NCBI RefSeq assembly: GCF_015160855.1 | Contig: NZ_CP063373.1 | Coordinates: forward strand, 5,952,001-6,016,000 | From: Streptomyces ferrugineus | Lineage (GTDB): Bacteria > Actinomycetota > Actinomycetes > Streptomycetales > Streptomycetaceae | DNA: 64,000 nucleotides | Direction of reading: 5' to 3' | Shown here: one piece after another, positions 33,164 to 41,693 of the stretch | How the letters are laid out: every line of letters begins with the position of its first letter | Numbering within the stretch: position 1 is the stretch's first letter | Made by a program: the position numbers and the translations under genes | Notes under the pieces: generated by a model | What the model was told of the DNA's origin: nothing | The model's database searches: none | The model's input: only the letters and a program-made list of their open reading frames with translations

Positions 33164-33410
33164 GATGGATGACTCCTTCGCACCATGCCGTTCGATTGAC
33201 CGTGCCCACCGATCCGAACACGCAACATTTTGTTGAAGCTATCGGTGTTGTGCACCAACTCCCGCACGCCGAGGGGGTGTCGTGGTTGTGGCATCGGACA
33301 ATGGGGCGCCGCTTCTTGTCGCTTCGGCCAACTCGAGTGCGTCTGCGGCGAGTTGTTTTCGGAGATCGGCCCGATGGACGGTGTGCCGCCGGGGCCGGTC
33401 CACTGAGCGC
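33164..33410. promoter_or_regulatory. Divergent control region of the radical SAM/ATP-grasp cluster
   Basis: 247 bp between the two transcription arms, with a patch that is A/T-rich for this genome. It contains a perfect inverted repeat CAACATTTTGTTG (33223-33235). A second, GTTG-TGCAC-CAAC, lies about 10 bp further on. Either could be an operator controlling both arms. No regulator gene lies inside the cluster. I could not fix promoter hexamers. Confidence 0.5.
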
Positions 33411-34664
33411 GTGGACAGCAGCGACGACGAGCCGGGCGCGACCGGCGTACTGGTGATCGAGCCCATGGGCAACGCGGGTCCCTTCCTCGCGGAGGCCGCC
33501 GCCCGTCTGGGCATCCGGCTGTACGCGGCCACCGACGAGCGGGTTCACGCCGGCTATGAGCCATGGCTGACGCGGCGCCTGGACGGGGTCTGTCCGACCG
33601 AACTGGCCGACACCGAGCGCGCGTTGGACGACATGGAGAAGTTCTGCCGTACGCGGCGCATCACGGGTGTCGCGGTCTGCTGGGAGCTGCTGACCCCGCT
33701 GGCGGCCCTGCTCGCCGAACGCCTCGGGCTGCCGGGCAACGACCCTTGGCTCGCCCGGGCCGCCCGCAACAAGATCGCCATGGCGGCGGCGTTCCGCGCG
33801 GCGGGCGTGCCGGCGCCCGCCGAGGCGGTGGTCAGCACCGTCGAGCAGGCCCATCAGGTCGCCGCGTCCGGCCGGTTGGGGTGGCCGCTCGTCGTCAAAC
33901 CCGCCGAGCAGGGCGGCTCCTGGGGCGTGAGCGTGGTGGCGGGCCCGGACGGGCTCGATGCCGCGGTGGCCGCCGCCGGGCGGTTCACCCGCGCCGAGCC
34001 GCACGGTCTGCCGCTGGACTCGCGGGTGCTGCTCCAGCGCTATGTGCCCGGCGAGGAGTTCTCCGCCGACACGGTCGTGCACGACGGTGTGCCGCACCCG
34101 CTGCCCGTGGTCCGCAAGGACACCACGGTGGGCCGCTACCGGGTGGAGACCGGGCACTCCTGCCCCGCCGGGCTCGACGCCCGCACGGTACGGGCGATCC
34201 AGGACACCGCGGCACGCGCCGCGCTCGCCGTCGGGATACGCAACGGCATCGCCCACACCGAGGTGAAGCTCGCCCCGGGTGGCGAGCCGGTCGTCATCGA
34301 GACCGGGGCCCGGCTGCCCGGGGACAACATCTGCGAGCTCGTCGAGGCCGCGACCGGCGTCAGTGAGGCGGCCGCCTACCTGCGAGCCGTGACCGGGCGG
34401 GTGCCGCACACCGAGCCGACCCGGGACGCCGCGGCCGCGCTGCGGTTCGTCCTGCCGGAGCGGGCGGGAGTGTTGGAGTACGTCGTCATCCCCGAGGCGC
34501 CCGGCACGCACAGCCGGATCCACATCCGTCCCGGCGAGCGGGTGCCCGAACCCGCCGACAGTTCCGGCCGGGTCGGGCATGTCCTGGCGCGCGCCGCGTC
34601 CGTCGACGAGGCCCGCCGCCTCGCCGCCCAGGTCGTCGCCGACACCCGAGTGAAAGTGAGCTGA
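33411..34664 (+). CDS. ATP-grasp carboxylate-amine ligase (first)
   Basis: 417 residues from GTG 33411 (VDSSDDEPGATGVLVIEPMG). The start is uncertain because no strong ribosome site precedes it; an upstream in-frame ATG at 33282 would add a Ser/Ala/Arg-rich stretch that looks non-coding. ATP-grasp features are RNKIAMAAAFRAAGVPAPAE, WPLVVKPAEQGGSWGVSVV, LLQRYVPGEEFSADTVV and the Mg-binding VVIETGARLPGD. It resembles L-amino acid ligases and related enzymes that form amide bonds through an acyl phosphate. A second ATP-grasp gene begins 4 bp later, so two successive amide couplings are a reasonable reading. Confidence 0.85.
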   Translation: MDSSDDEPGATGVLVIEPMGNAGPFLAEAAARLGIRLYAATDERVHAGYEPWLTRRLDGVCPTELADTERALDDMEKFCRTRRITGVAVCWELLTPLAALLAERLGLPGNDPWLARAARNKIAMAAAFRAAGVPAPAEAVVSTVEQAHQVAASGRLGWPLVVKPAEQGGSWGVSVVAGPDGLDAAVAAAGRFTRAEPHGLPLDSRVLLQRYVPGEEFSADTVVHDGVPHPLPVVRKDTTVGRYRVETGHSCPAGLDARTVRAIQDTAARAALAVGIRNGIAHTEVKLAPGGEPVVIETGARLPGDNICELVEAATGVSEAAAYLRAVTGRVPHTEPTRDAAAALRFVLPERAGVLEYVVIPEAPGTHSRIHIRPGERVPEPADSSGRVGHVLARAASVDEARRLAAQVVADTRVKVS

Positions 34665-34667
34665 TCC

Positions 34668-35927
34668 GTGCCCAGCCCCGTACGGAGGATCGCGTTCCTG
34701 CGGTCCGTGGAGATCCGACGCGCCGACCCCTACATCCAGCGATGCGTCCGCGAGCTGTCCCGGCTCGGCGTCGAGAGCCGCCTGTTCCACACGCACGGCA
34801 CGGCGGACGACGGGGACTTCCCCGGCGCCCGGCGCCGCCTCGACGCCGCCGTCACCCCCGCCGAACTCGCCCAGGAGGTCGCCGACTGGGGCGCGGACGC
34901 CGCCGTCTCCATCTCCCTGCCGTGCGAGAACGCCCTGCGGGACGCCACCGTCAAGGAGTTCCTCGAAGCCCGGGGCATCCCCACGGTGATGACCCCGCTG
35001 GCATCGACCTTGGCCCTGACCGACAAGTGGGAGACCAAGCGGCTTCTGGCTCGCGCCGGCCTCGACACCCCGCGCGGCTTCAAGGCCGACTCCGATCTGC
35101 TGGCCGGGCGCGGCGTGGCGGTTCCCGCGTACGCGGACGCCCTGCGCGCATCGGCCGCCGGCATCGGCTATCCGCTCCTGTCCAAGCCGCTGTGGGACTC
35201 CACCAGCATGGGGATCAGGGCCCTGCCCGACGCGGCGGCCCTGGACGCCTATCTCGCCGACCCGCCCGAGGTGTCGGCGGTGATCGAGGAATGCGTCACC
35301 GGCGCGCTGTGCTCGGTGGACATCGTGGGCGAGCCCGGGGCGTACCAGGTGCTGCCGGTGTGCTGGACCGGGACGGCGGGCACCGAGCCCGTGTTCACCT
35401 TCGCCGATCTGCGCTGGTGCGGTCCCCGGCCCCGGGCCGACGCCGACTTCGCGCCGGTCGCGGCCGGGCTGACCGCGTTGTGCGAGGATCTCGAGGTCCG
35501 CGGATCCGTCAACGTCGACATGATCTACACCGGTTCGCGGTACGTGATCCTGGAGATCAACCCGCGTATCGGCGGCGCCACGACCCTGTCCTGCGCCGCC
35601 TCCGGCACCAACACCTTCACCGCGCTCGCCGACATGGCGCGCGGCGTGTACGCCCCGGCCCCTGTGCGCCGTACGGGATGGGCCGTCGAGTTCCTGTCCC
35701 CCGAGCGTCTGCCGGAGCCGGTGCGCTCGGAGCTGACGGCCCGGCTGAATCTCGTCACCGCCCATGAGTTGGTCATCGACGACACCAGTCACGGCGAGAT
35801 CGTCGTGTTCACGCTCGCCGAGGGCGACGAGCGGCAGACCGTCAAGCAGTTGGAGGAGCTGCACCGGACCACGGGCTGGCCACGCCAGGAGATCCTGGAC
35901 AAGACCCGGGCCCTGCTGACCCCATGA
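34668..35927 (+). CDS. ATP-grasp ligase (second)
   Basis: 419 residues from GTG 34668, 4 bp after the previous stop. Seen are ALTDKWETKRLLARAGLDTP, IGYPLLSKPLWDSTSMGI, VIEECVTGALCSVDIVG and NVDMIYTGSRYVILEINPRI. The last places the Mg-binding Glu and Asn in the canonical EINPR motif, so the fold should be active. It differs strongly from the first ATP-grasp protein, so the two should have different substrates rather than be recent duplicates. Stop-start overlap with the following exporter gene indicates one operon. Confidence 0.85.
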   Translation: MPSPVRRIAFLRSVEIRRADPYIQRCVRELSRLGVESRLFHTHGTADDGDFPGARRRLDAAVTPAELAQEVADWGADAAVSISLPCENALRDATVKEFLEARGIPTVMTPLASTLALTDKWETKRLLARAGLDTPRGFKADSDLLAGRGVAVPAYADALRASAAGIGYPLLSKPLWDSTSMGIRALPDAAALDAYLADPPEVSAVIEECVTGALCSVDIVGEPGAYQVLPVCWTGTAGTEPVFTFADLRWCGPRPRADADFAPVAAGLTALCEDLEVRGSVNVDMIYTGSRYVILEINPRIGGATTLSCAASGTNTFTALADMARGVYAPAPVRRTGWAVEFLSPERLPEPVRSELTARLNLVTAHELVIDDTSHGEIVVFTLAEGDERQTVKQLEELHRTTGWPRQEILDKTRALLTP

Positions 35928-37195
35928 CGCGGACCGCCCCGACCCGTTCTCCGAGACTGCGCCGTGCGCTGGGGCTCCCGGCCACCCGCGGCCATGGCCG
36001 GTTCGTCACCGGCAACCTCGTCGACTCCCTCGGCAACGGCATGCTCCTGCCGCTCGGCCTGCTGTACTTCACCACGCTGCGCGATCTGCCGCTCGCCGCG
36101 GTCGGAGCGGCGGTCACCGTGGGCCAGTTGGCCGCCCTGCCCGTCGTCTTCGCCGCGGGCCGCTTCATGGACCGGCACGGGCCGAGACGTCTGACCGTCG
36201 TCGCCAACGTCGTCAGCGCCGCCGGCTTCCTCTCCTTCCTCCTCGCCGACCGGCCCTGGCAGATCGCCGGCGCCTATCTGCTGGTGCAGTCCGGCGTCAA
36301 CGCGTACTACACGGCGCAGCGCACGCTGATCCTGCACGCCGCGCCCGCCACGGAGACGCGCAGTTGGTTCGCCTTCACCGGCAGCCTGCGCAACATCGGC
36401 ATCGGTGCCGGGGCACTGCTGGCGGCCGGCGCGCTCGCCCTGTTCGGCACGACGGCCCTGACGTGGCTCGTCGTCGCGGCGGCCCCGCTGTATCTGCTGG
36501 CGGCACTCTGCTTCGCACGCGTGCGGACGACGCCCCCGCCCGAGACGGCCGGCGAGAAACCGCCGGGCGAGGACCGCACGGCGCGCAAGGGGCCGGGCAG
36601 CGCGGACATGCGTCGCTACCTGCTCCTCGTCGGCTGCAACGTCCCCTTCGTACTGTCCCAGGCCATGCTGTCGGTGCTCATCGCCGTGTACGCCACCCAA
36701 ACGCTCGGGCTGCCCGCCTGGTCCGCGAGCATCCTGCTGGTGGTGAACACCGCGATGGTCTCCACGCTCACCAGTCCGCTGACGGCGCACGTCGCCCCGA
36801 AGCAGGCCCGGCACACCCTGGCCGTGGGCCATGCCCTGCTGGTGTGCGCCATGCTGGCGTTCGCGGCCCCCGCGGTGCCTGAGGCGGACGTCCCCGCATG
36901 GCCCGCCCTGGCCCTCGCGATCGTCCTGTTCAGCCTGGCCGAGATCCTCTACTCGCCGGCCGTCAGCGAGCTGTCCGTCACGCTCACCCCGAACGCGGCG
37001 CGCGGCAGCAGGCAGAGCCTGTACCAACTCTCCTGGGCTTCGGGCAACATCGCCGCCCCCGCCCTGTTCACGGGCCTCCTCGACGCCCACGCCCTACTGC
37101 CCTGGGCCGTACAGGGCACGGCGTGCCTCATGGCCCTCGCCGCGATCCCGGCCCTGAAGTCCCCTGCCCCGCAGGGCGGAAGGAGGCACGGATGA
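35924..37195 (+). CDS. MFS transporter, probable product exporter
   Basis: 423 residues, ATG 35924 overlapping the ATP-grasp stop. About 12 hydrophobic segments. The loop after the second helix reads FAAGRFMDRHGPRRLTVVAN, a usual MFS motif A. The central cytoplasmic loop is Pro/Glu-rich (PPPETAGEKPPGEDRT). The sequence resembles MFS efflux proteins rather than nutrient importers. Its place between a ligase and a transferase gene, overlapping both, points to export of the cluster's product or self-resistance. Confidence 0.87.
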   Translation: MTRTAPTRSPRLRRALGLPATRGHGRFVTGNLVDSLGNGMLLPLGLLYFTTLRDLPLAAVGAAVTVGQLAALPVVFAAGRFMDRHGPRRLTVVANVVSAAGFLSFLLADRPWQIAGAYLLVQSGVNAYYTAQRTLILHAAPATETRSWFAFTGSLRNIGIGAGALLAAGALALFGTTALTWLVVAAAPLYLLAALCFARVRTTPPPETAGEKPPGEDRTARKGPGSADMRRYLLLVGCNVPFVLSQAMLSVLIAVYATQTLGLPAWSASILLVVNTAMVSTLTSPLTAHVAPKQARHTLAVGHALLVCAMLAFAAPAVPEADVPAWPALALAIVLFSLAEILYSPAVSELSVTLTPNAARGSRQSLYQLSWASGNIAAPALFTGLLDAHALLPWAVQGTACLMALAAIPALKSPAPQGGRRHG

Positions 37196-38226
37196 AGGCG
37201 GAGATCGTGCGCAGCGTGCGCGCGGTTCCGGTGGCGGACTGGGACCGGCTGGCGCGGCACGCCAGTGTGTACCTCTCGCACCGCTGGCTCGCCGGCGAGG
37301 AGAGCGACCCGACGGCGACGGCGTCGTACGCGCTGGTCCGGGACGAAGCCGACACCCTGGTGGCGGCCGCGCCCCTGTACCTGGTGCACGACGAACCCAA
37401 CGCCTACTACCGGCCCACGCACCTCGCGCCCGCGACGGCGAGGCCGCGGGTGCTCGCGGGCGCCCGGCGCGGCTACCACAACACGCCCCTGACCGACCCG
37501 CGCCTCCCCGACGACCTCGCCGCCCAGTGCCTGACCCTGCTCCGCGAGGCGGCACGCGACCACGCCGAGCGGCACGGGACGACGCACTGGTGGCCGTATC
37601 TGACCGAGTCCGCCACGCACATGCTCGCGCCGCTGTACGCCACGCCCCCGCATCGCATGGAGGACGACGCGACGATTCCGCTGCCCGGCGCCGGTTTCGA
37701 CGACTATCTCGCCTCGCTGCCGTCCAAACGACGCGTGGCGATACGTCATGAGCGCGCCGCCTTCGCGGCGGCAGGGCTCGACATACGGCACCAACCCCTC
37801 ATCGACTGCTACGAGGACGCGGGCCGGCTCCTCGCGGCGTTGCAGAGATCCCACGGTCACGCCGACGACGCGGCGGCGATGACGCACGTCCTCGAACGCC
37901 AGGCCGTCGCCATGGGTGAGCAGGCCCGAGTGGTCGCCGCCCACGCGGGTCCACGCATGACCGGCTTCTGCCTCTACTACCACCAGGGCGGGACCACTTG
38001 GCTGCGCGCCGTCGGCATCGACCCCGAACACCCCGCCCCGTTCGCGTACTTCGCCCTCACCTACTACGCGCCGATCGAGGACGCGTACCGCCGGGGCAGC
38101 ACCGCGCTGCACGCGGGGATGAAGGCCGTCGAGGCCAAGCGGCGGCGCGGGGCGCGGATCAGTGGGCTTTACGCGCTGCATGACACGGAGACGGATACGC
38201 AGGCCGCCGCCAGCACACTCCATTGA
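37192..38226 (+). CDS. Fem/GNAT-like (PF04339-type) acyl- or aminoacyltransferase
   Basis: 344 residues from ATG 37192 (site GGAAGGAGG), overlapping the exporter stop. The protein resembles the peptidoglycan biosynthesis/GNAT-like group: an early YLSHRWLAGEE segment, central YLASLPSKRRVAIRHERAAF, then GFCLYYHQGGTTWLRAVG and a C-terminal GMKAVEAKRRRG. Such proteins relate to FemABX enzymes, some of which use aminoacyl-tRNA to extend peptide antibiotics. Here it may add an amino acid or acyl group to the ATP-grasp product. It is the last gene of the plus-strand arm. Confidence 0.78.
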   Translation: MKAEIVRSVRAVPVADWDRLARHASVYLSHRWLAGEESDPTATASYALVRDEADTLVAAAPLYLVHDEPNAYYRPTHLAPATARPRVLAGARRGYHNTPLTDPRLPDDLAAQCLTLLREAARDHAERHGTTHWWPYLTESATHMLAPLYATPPHRMEDDATIPLPGAGFDDYLASLPSKRRVAIRHERAAFAAAGLDIRHQPLIDCYEDAGRLLAALQRSHGHADDAAAMTHVLERQAVAMGEQARVVAAHAGPRMTGFCLYYHQGGTTWLRAVGIDPEHPAPFAYFALTYYAPIEDAYRRGSTALHAGMKAVEAKRRRGARISGLYALHDTETDTQAAASTLH

Positions 38227-38266
38227 CATGCTCAAAACACAGGATTAGCATCCGGAAAGCTTGAGC

Positions 38267-38280
38267 GGAAAGCGCTTTCC
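38267..38280. promoter_or_regulatory. LacI-like palindromic operator (GGAAAGCGCTTTCC)
   Basis: Perfect 14-bp palindrome with a central CG, typical of LacI-family operators, 100-113 bp upstream of the secreted metallopeptidase gene and 41 bp after the end of the Fem-like gene. The responsible regulator is not in the window. Confidence 0.6.
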
Positions 38281-38379
38281 ACCGTCCGGCGGTCGCTGCC
38301 GGACACCCCCAGCAAAGCCCCGCCTCACTCGACCCGGGTCCCATTCGCTACGGCCACCCCCCCACAGGAGGACCCCGCA

Positions 38380-39030
38380 ATGAGTCCACGACGAGCCGCG
38401 ACGCCCGAATCGCACACGCCGTCCAGGCCCTGGCGCACCAAGGCGGTCGTGGCCGCGCTGGCCGCCGCCCTGCTGGCGAGCCCGGGCATCGCGCAGGCCA
38501 CCCCGCAGGCCGCCCCGGCCCCGGCACCGCAGGGACGGGTGGCGGCCGCGGCCACCATCACCTGGACCCTCGAACGGGCCGCCAACCCCACCGAGGACCA
38601 GCGCACGGCGTACGACCTCATCACCAGGGCCATGAACGCGGCGGTGGCCCGCTACAACAACCTCAGCGACCTGGGCAAGGCCATCACCGTCCGCTACGAC
38701 CCCGGCGTCCCCACCGCCGACGGCAACATCAACGGCACCATCCGCTTCGGCAACCGCGGTTACATGACCGAGCGCACCGCACTGCACGAGATCGCCCACA
38801 CCATCGGCGTGGGGACCAGCTCGGGCTGGTCGCGGCTCGGCGGCGGCGGTACCTGGACAGGTTCTCAAGCGACGGCGCTGGTCCGGCAGTTCGACGGTTC
38901 GAGCGCCAAAATCTCCACCGGCGGCGGCCACTTCTGGCCATACGGCCTGAACTACGAGAACGAGTTCTCGAACACGGCGGCCGACCGCCACGTCCGGATC
39001 GTGGCCGCGATGGTGCGCGACGGTCTGTGA
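38380..39030 (+). CDS. Small secreted zinc metallopeptidase-like protein
   Basis: 216 residues, site CAGGAGGA. A long Arg/Ala signal peptide (to about residue 45-60) is followed by one compact domain. The active-site segment LHEIAHTIGVGTSSGW gives H-E-x2-H for zinc and catalysis and a Gly three residues later as in metzincins, but the expected third His of HExxHxxGxxH is Thr here. It ends without an additional binding module. From memory, related streptomycete proteins often carry lectin domains. The third ligand may come from elsewhere, perhaps GGHFWPYGLNYEN downstream. Not obviously part of the preceding cluster. Confidence 0.75.
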   Translation: MSPRRAATPESHTPSRPWRTKAVVAALAAALLASPGIAQATPQAAPAPAPQGRVAAAATITWTLERAANPTEDQRTAYDLITRAMNAAVARYNNLSDLGKAITVRYDPGVPTADGNINGTIRFGNRGYMTERTALHEIAHTIGVGTSSGWSRLGGGGTWTGSQATALVRQFDGSSAKISTGGGHFWPYGLNYENEFSNTAADRHVRIVAAMVRDGL

Positions 39031-39037
39031 TCCCCGT

Positions 39038-39059
39038 ATCGGCCGCGCCCCGGGCCGAT
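39038..39059. terminator. Weak hairpin after the metallopeptidase gene
   Basis: 7-bp arms ATCGGCC (39038-39044) and GGCCGAT (39053-39059) with an 8-base loop, just past the stop at 39030. Probably a terminator. Confidence 0.5.
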
Positions 39060-39177
39060 GTCACCGCCGGCCTCCGTGTGACGACCAGGACCCGAAGGCG
39101 AGGAGCACCTCTAGGGAGGGCATGGGTGGGGCGCAAGATGTGAGCAGGACGTTGGCCTCGCATCGAAGGAGCGGCCC

Positions 39178-40374
39178 ATGCCCGACCTCGCGCACGGCCC
39201 CCGCATCGCCATCGTCGGAGGCGGCATCGGCGGCCTCGCCACCGGGGCCTTCCTGCGCCGCGCGGGCCTGACGGCGACCGTGTTCGAGCAGGCGTCGGCC
39301 TTCACGGAGGTCGGCGCCGGTCTGATCGTGGCCCCCAACGCCGTACGGCTGCTGCGTCGCCTCGGCGTGATGGAGGGGTTGCTGCGCCGGGCCGTGCCGC
39401 TGGAGTGGGCCTGGGAGTTCCGGCGCTGGGCGGACGGCGGCGTGCTGTCGGTGGAGAGGCTGAGCGGGGTGTGCGAGCGGCTCTACGGTGAGCGGACGTA
39501 CACCGTGCACCGGGCCGATCTGCTCGACGCGGTCAGGTCGGCCGTGCCCGACGACTGGGTCCGGCTGGGCGCGCGGTGCACGTCGGTCGACACGGGCCCC
39601 GACGGCGCACTGCTCGGGTTCGCCGACGGCAGCCGTGTCGAGGCCGACGTCGTCATCGGCGCCGACGGTGTGCACTCCGTCGTCCGCGGCGCGGTGGCCG
39701 ACCCCGCGCCGCCCGAGCACTCCGGCATCTGCGCCTTCCGCACCGTCGTGCCGGCCCACGCCGCGCCCGACTTCGCCCGGCGGCCCGCCCAGACCCTCTG
39801 GCTGGGGCCCGGCCGGCACTTCGTGCACTACCCGATCTCCGGCGGCGACGCCGTCAATGTCGTCGCCGTCGCGCCGGCCGGAGACCTCACCGACGAGTCG
39901 TGGAGCGCGAGGGCCACCGTCGAGGAGTTCTACGCCGAGTTCGCCGACTGGGACCGCCGGGTGACCGACCTCATCACGGCCGGCGACGACGCCCCGGGGC
40001 GCTGGGCGCTGCTGGAGCGGGCACCGCTGCGACGGTGGAGCCTGGGCGCAGTGACGCTGCTCGGTGACGCCGCGCATCCGATGTTCCCGTTCTTCGCCCA
40101 GGGAGCGGCCCAGTCCATCGAGGACGCCGCCGTGCTGGCCCGCTGCCTGGCCGCGTCCGTGGCGGACCCCGAGGAGGCGCTGCGGCGGTACGAGGCCGCC
40201 CGCATCGACCGCACCGCCCGCCTCCAGCGGGTCAGCCACGCCCGCCGGGACATCAACCACCTGCCCGACGGCCCCGAACAGCAGGCCCGTGACACGGCAC
40301 TCGCCGCGTCCGATCCCCTGGTGGGCAGCGGCTGGATCTACGGCTACGACGCGGAGGAGGCGCTCACCTCGTGA
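39178..40374 (+). CDS. FAD-dependent aromatic-ring monooxygenase
   Basis: 398 residues, site CGAAGGAG. Class A flavin monooxygenase motifs are all present: the dinucleotide loop IAIVGGGIGGLATG near residue 11, the DG motif VVIGADGVHS and the FAD ribityl motif LLGDAAHPMFPFFAQGA. It is similar in length and layout to salicylate hydroxylase and 6-hydroxynicotinate 3-monooxygenase. Standing alone between unrelated genes, its substrate cannot be told. Confidence 0.9.
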   Translation: MPDLAHGPRIAIVGGGIGGLATGAFLRRAGLTATVFEQASAFTEVGAGLIVAPNAVRLLRRLGVMEGLLRRAVPLEWAWEFRRWADGGVLSVERLSGVCERLYGERTYTVHRADLLDAVRSAVPDDWVRLGARCTSVDTGPDGALLGFADGSRVEADVVIGADGVHSVVRGAVADPAPPEHSGICAFRTVVPAHAAPDFARRPAQTLWLGPGRHFVHYPISGGDAVNVVAVAPAGDLTDESWSARATVEEFYAEFADWDRRVTDLITAGDDAPGRWALLERAPLRRWSLGAVTLLGDAAHPMFPFFAQGAAQSIEDAAVLARCLAASVADPEEALRRYEAARIDRTARLQRVSHARRDINHLPDGPEQQARDTALAASDPLVGSGWIYGYDAEEALTS

Positions 40375-40554
40375 CCGGGGTGGCGTGAGCCGTCGCCGCT
40401 GACACCGGGGCCGACTCGCCCCGGCCGGCACGCCATGTCCTGACCGAGCTGCGCTGCGGCCCCCTCCGGACGACCGCAAGGGTGCAGTGATGAGTTTTCG
40501 CGCCCCCACCCGTCACACCTATGACGGGGCACGACGAGGCGGAAGGATGACGTG

Positions 40555-41553
40555 ATGAGTGCGGACACGCGGCTGGAGGAGCTGGGCGTGAGCGGTCTGG
40601 GCGAGGTCGACGAGCCGGCGTTCTCGGGGCTGGCGGAGCGGCACCGGCGGGAGCTGCACGTGCACTGCTACCGGATGCTCGGGTCGTTCGAGGACGCCGA
40701 GGACACCGTGCAGGAGACGTTCCTCCGTGCCTGGCGGCGGCGGGAGACCTTCGAGGGGCGGTCGACGTTCCGGGCCTGGCTGTACGGGATCGCCACCAAC
40801 GCCTGCCTGGACCTGCTCGCCAAGCGCCGCCCGGAGCCCGCGACCGGCGGCGAGGTGCTGTGGCTGCAGCCCTACCCGGACCGGCTGCTCGACGAGCTGC
40901 CCGCGGGCGACGCGGACGAGCCGGAGGCCGTCGCCGTCGCGCGGGAGACGATCGAGCTGGCGTACCTGGTCGCGGTCCAGCACCTCGCGCCGCGCCCACG
41001 GGCCGTGCTGATCCTGCGGGACGTCCTCGGCTGGCCGGCGAAGGACGTCGCGGAACTCCTCGGGGACTCCGTCAACTCCGTGAACAGCGCGCTGCAGCGA
41101 GCCCGCGCCGGCATGCGCGAGCACCTGCCCGCCGAGCGGCAGGACTGGACCGGCGGCGAACAGGACGCCGGGACGCGCGAGCTGGTGCGCCGCTACACCG
41201 ACGCCAGCGTGGCCACGGACGTCGGCCGGCTCGCCGCCCTGCTGCGGGACGACGTCCGCTGCTCGATGCCGCCCACGCCGGGCCTGTACGTCGGGCGCGA
41301 CGCGGTGGTGAACGACTGGGTCGAGAGCGGCTTCGAGGGCATGAAGGGCCTGCGCGCCGTCCCCACCTCGGTGAACCGGCAGCCCGCCGTCGCCTTCTAC
41401 CTCTGGCGGGAGCGGGAGGGCGCGTACCTGCCGCTGACGATCGACGTCCTGCGTGTCAGCGGCGGGGCGATCACCGAGATCGTCACGTTCCACGACGACC
41501 GGTTCCCGCGGCTCGGTCTGCCGGAGCGCCTGCCGGCGGACGGCACGGAGTAG
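40555..41553 (+). CDS. ECF sigma factor with C-terminal SnoaL-like domain
   Basis: 332 residues from ATG 40555, 7 bp after GGAAGGA; a GTG just before it is less well spaced. Sigma region 2 is ERHRRELHVHCYRMLGSFED with DTVQETFLRAWRRRE. Region 4 includes RAVLILRDVLGWPAKDVAEL and SVNSALQRARAGM. The last ~130 residues form a SnoaL/NTF2-like fold (RYTDASVATDVGRLAALLRD to ITEIVTFHDDRFPRL). This is the SigG/TIGR02960-type architecture, in which the extra domain modulates sigma activity in place of a separate anti-sigma factor. It is followed 140 bp later by a small membrane protein gene that may be a target. Confidence 0.9.
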   Translation: MSADTRLEELGVSGLGEVDEPAFSGLAERHRRELHVHCYRMLGSFEDAEDTVQETFLRAWRRRETFEGRSTFRAWLYGIATNACLDLLAKRRPEPATGGEVLWLQPYPDRLLDELPAGDADEPEAVAVARETIELAYLVAVQHLAPRPRAVLILRDVLGWPAKDVAELLGDSVNSVNSALQRARAGMREHLPAERQDWTGGEQDAGTRELVRRYTDASVATDVGRLAALLRDDVRCSMPPTPGLYVGRDAVVNDWVESGFEGMKGLRAVPTSVNRQPAVAFYLWREREGAYLPLTIDVLRVSGGAITEIVTFHDDRFPRLGLPERLPADGTE

Positions 41554-41693
41554 TCCCGAGGTGGACGCGCGCGCTGGGCGGTGGCGCGCGTGTCGCGGTG
41601 GTCGTGGCGGTCGCGGCGGAGTGGTGCGACGCGTTCGCCGTTGCCCCCGGAGCCAGGCCCCGTACGCCCGTTACCGAATGATGGAGGATCGAC

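Noticed and set aside
36300..37200. Possibility that the cluster's MFS protein is a nutrient importer
   Set aside because: It overlaps both neighbouring biosynthetic-type genes and resembles efflux MFS proteins, so export is the simpler reading; not proven.
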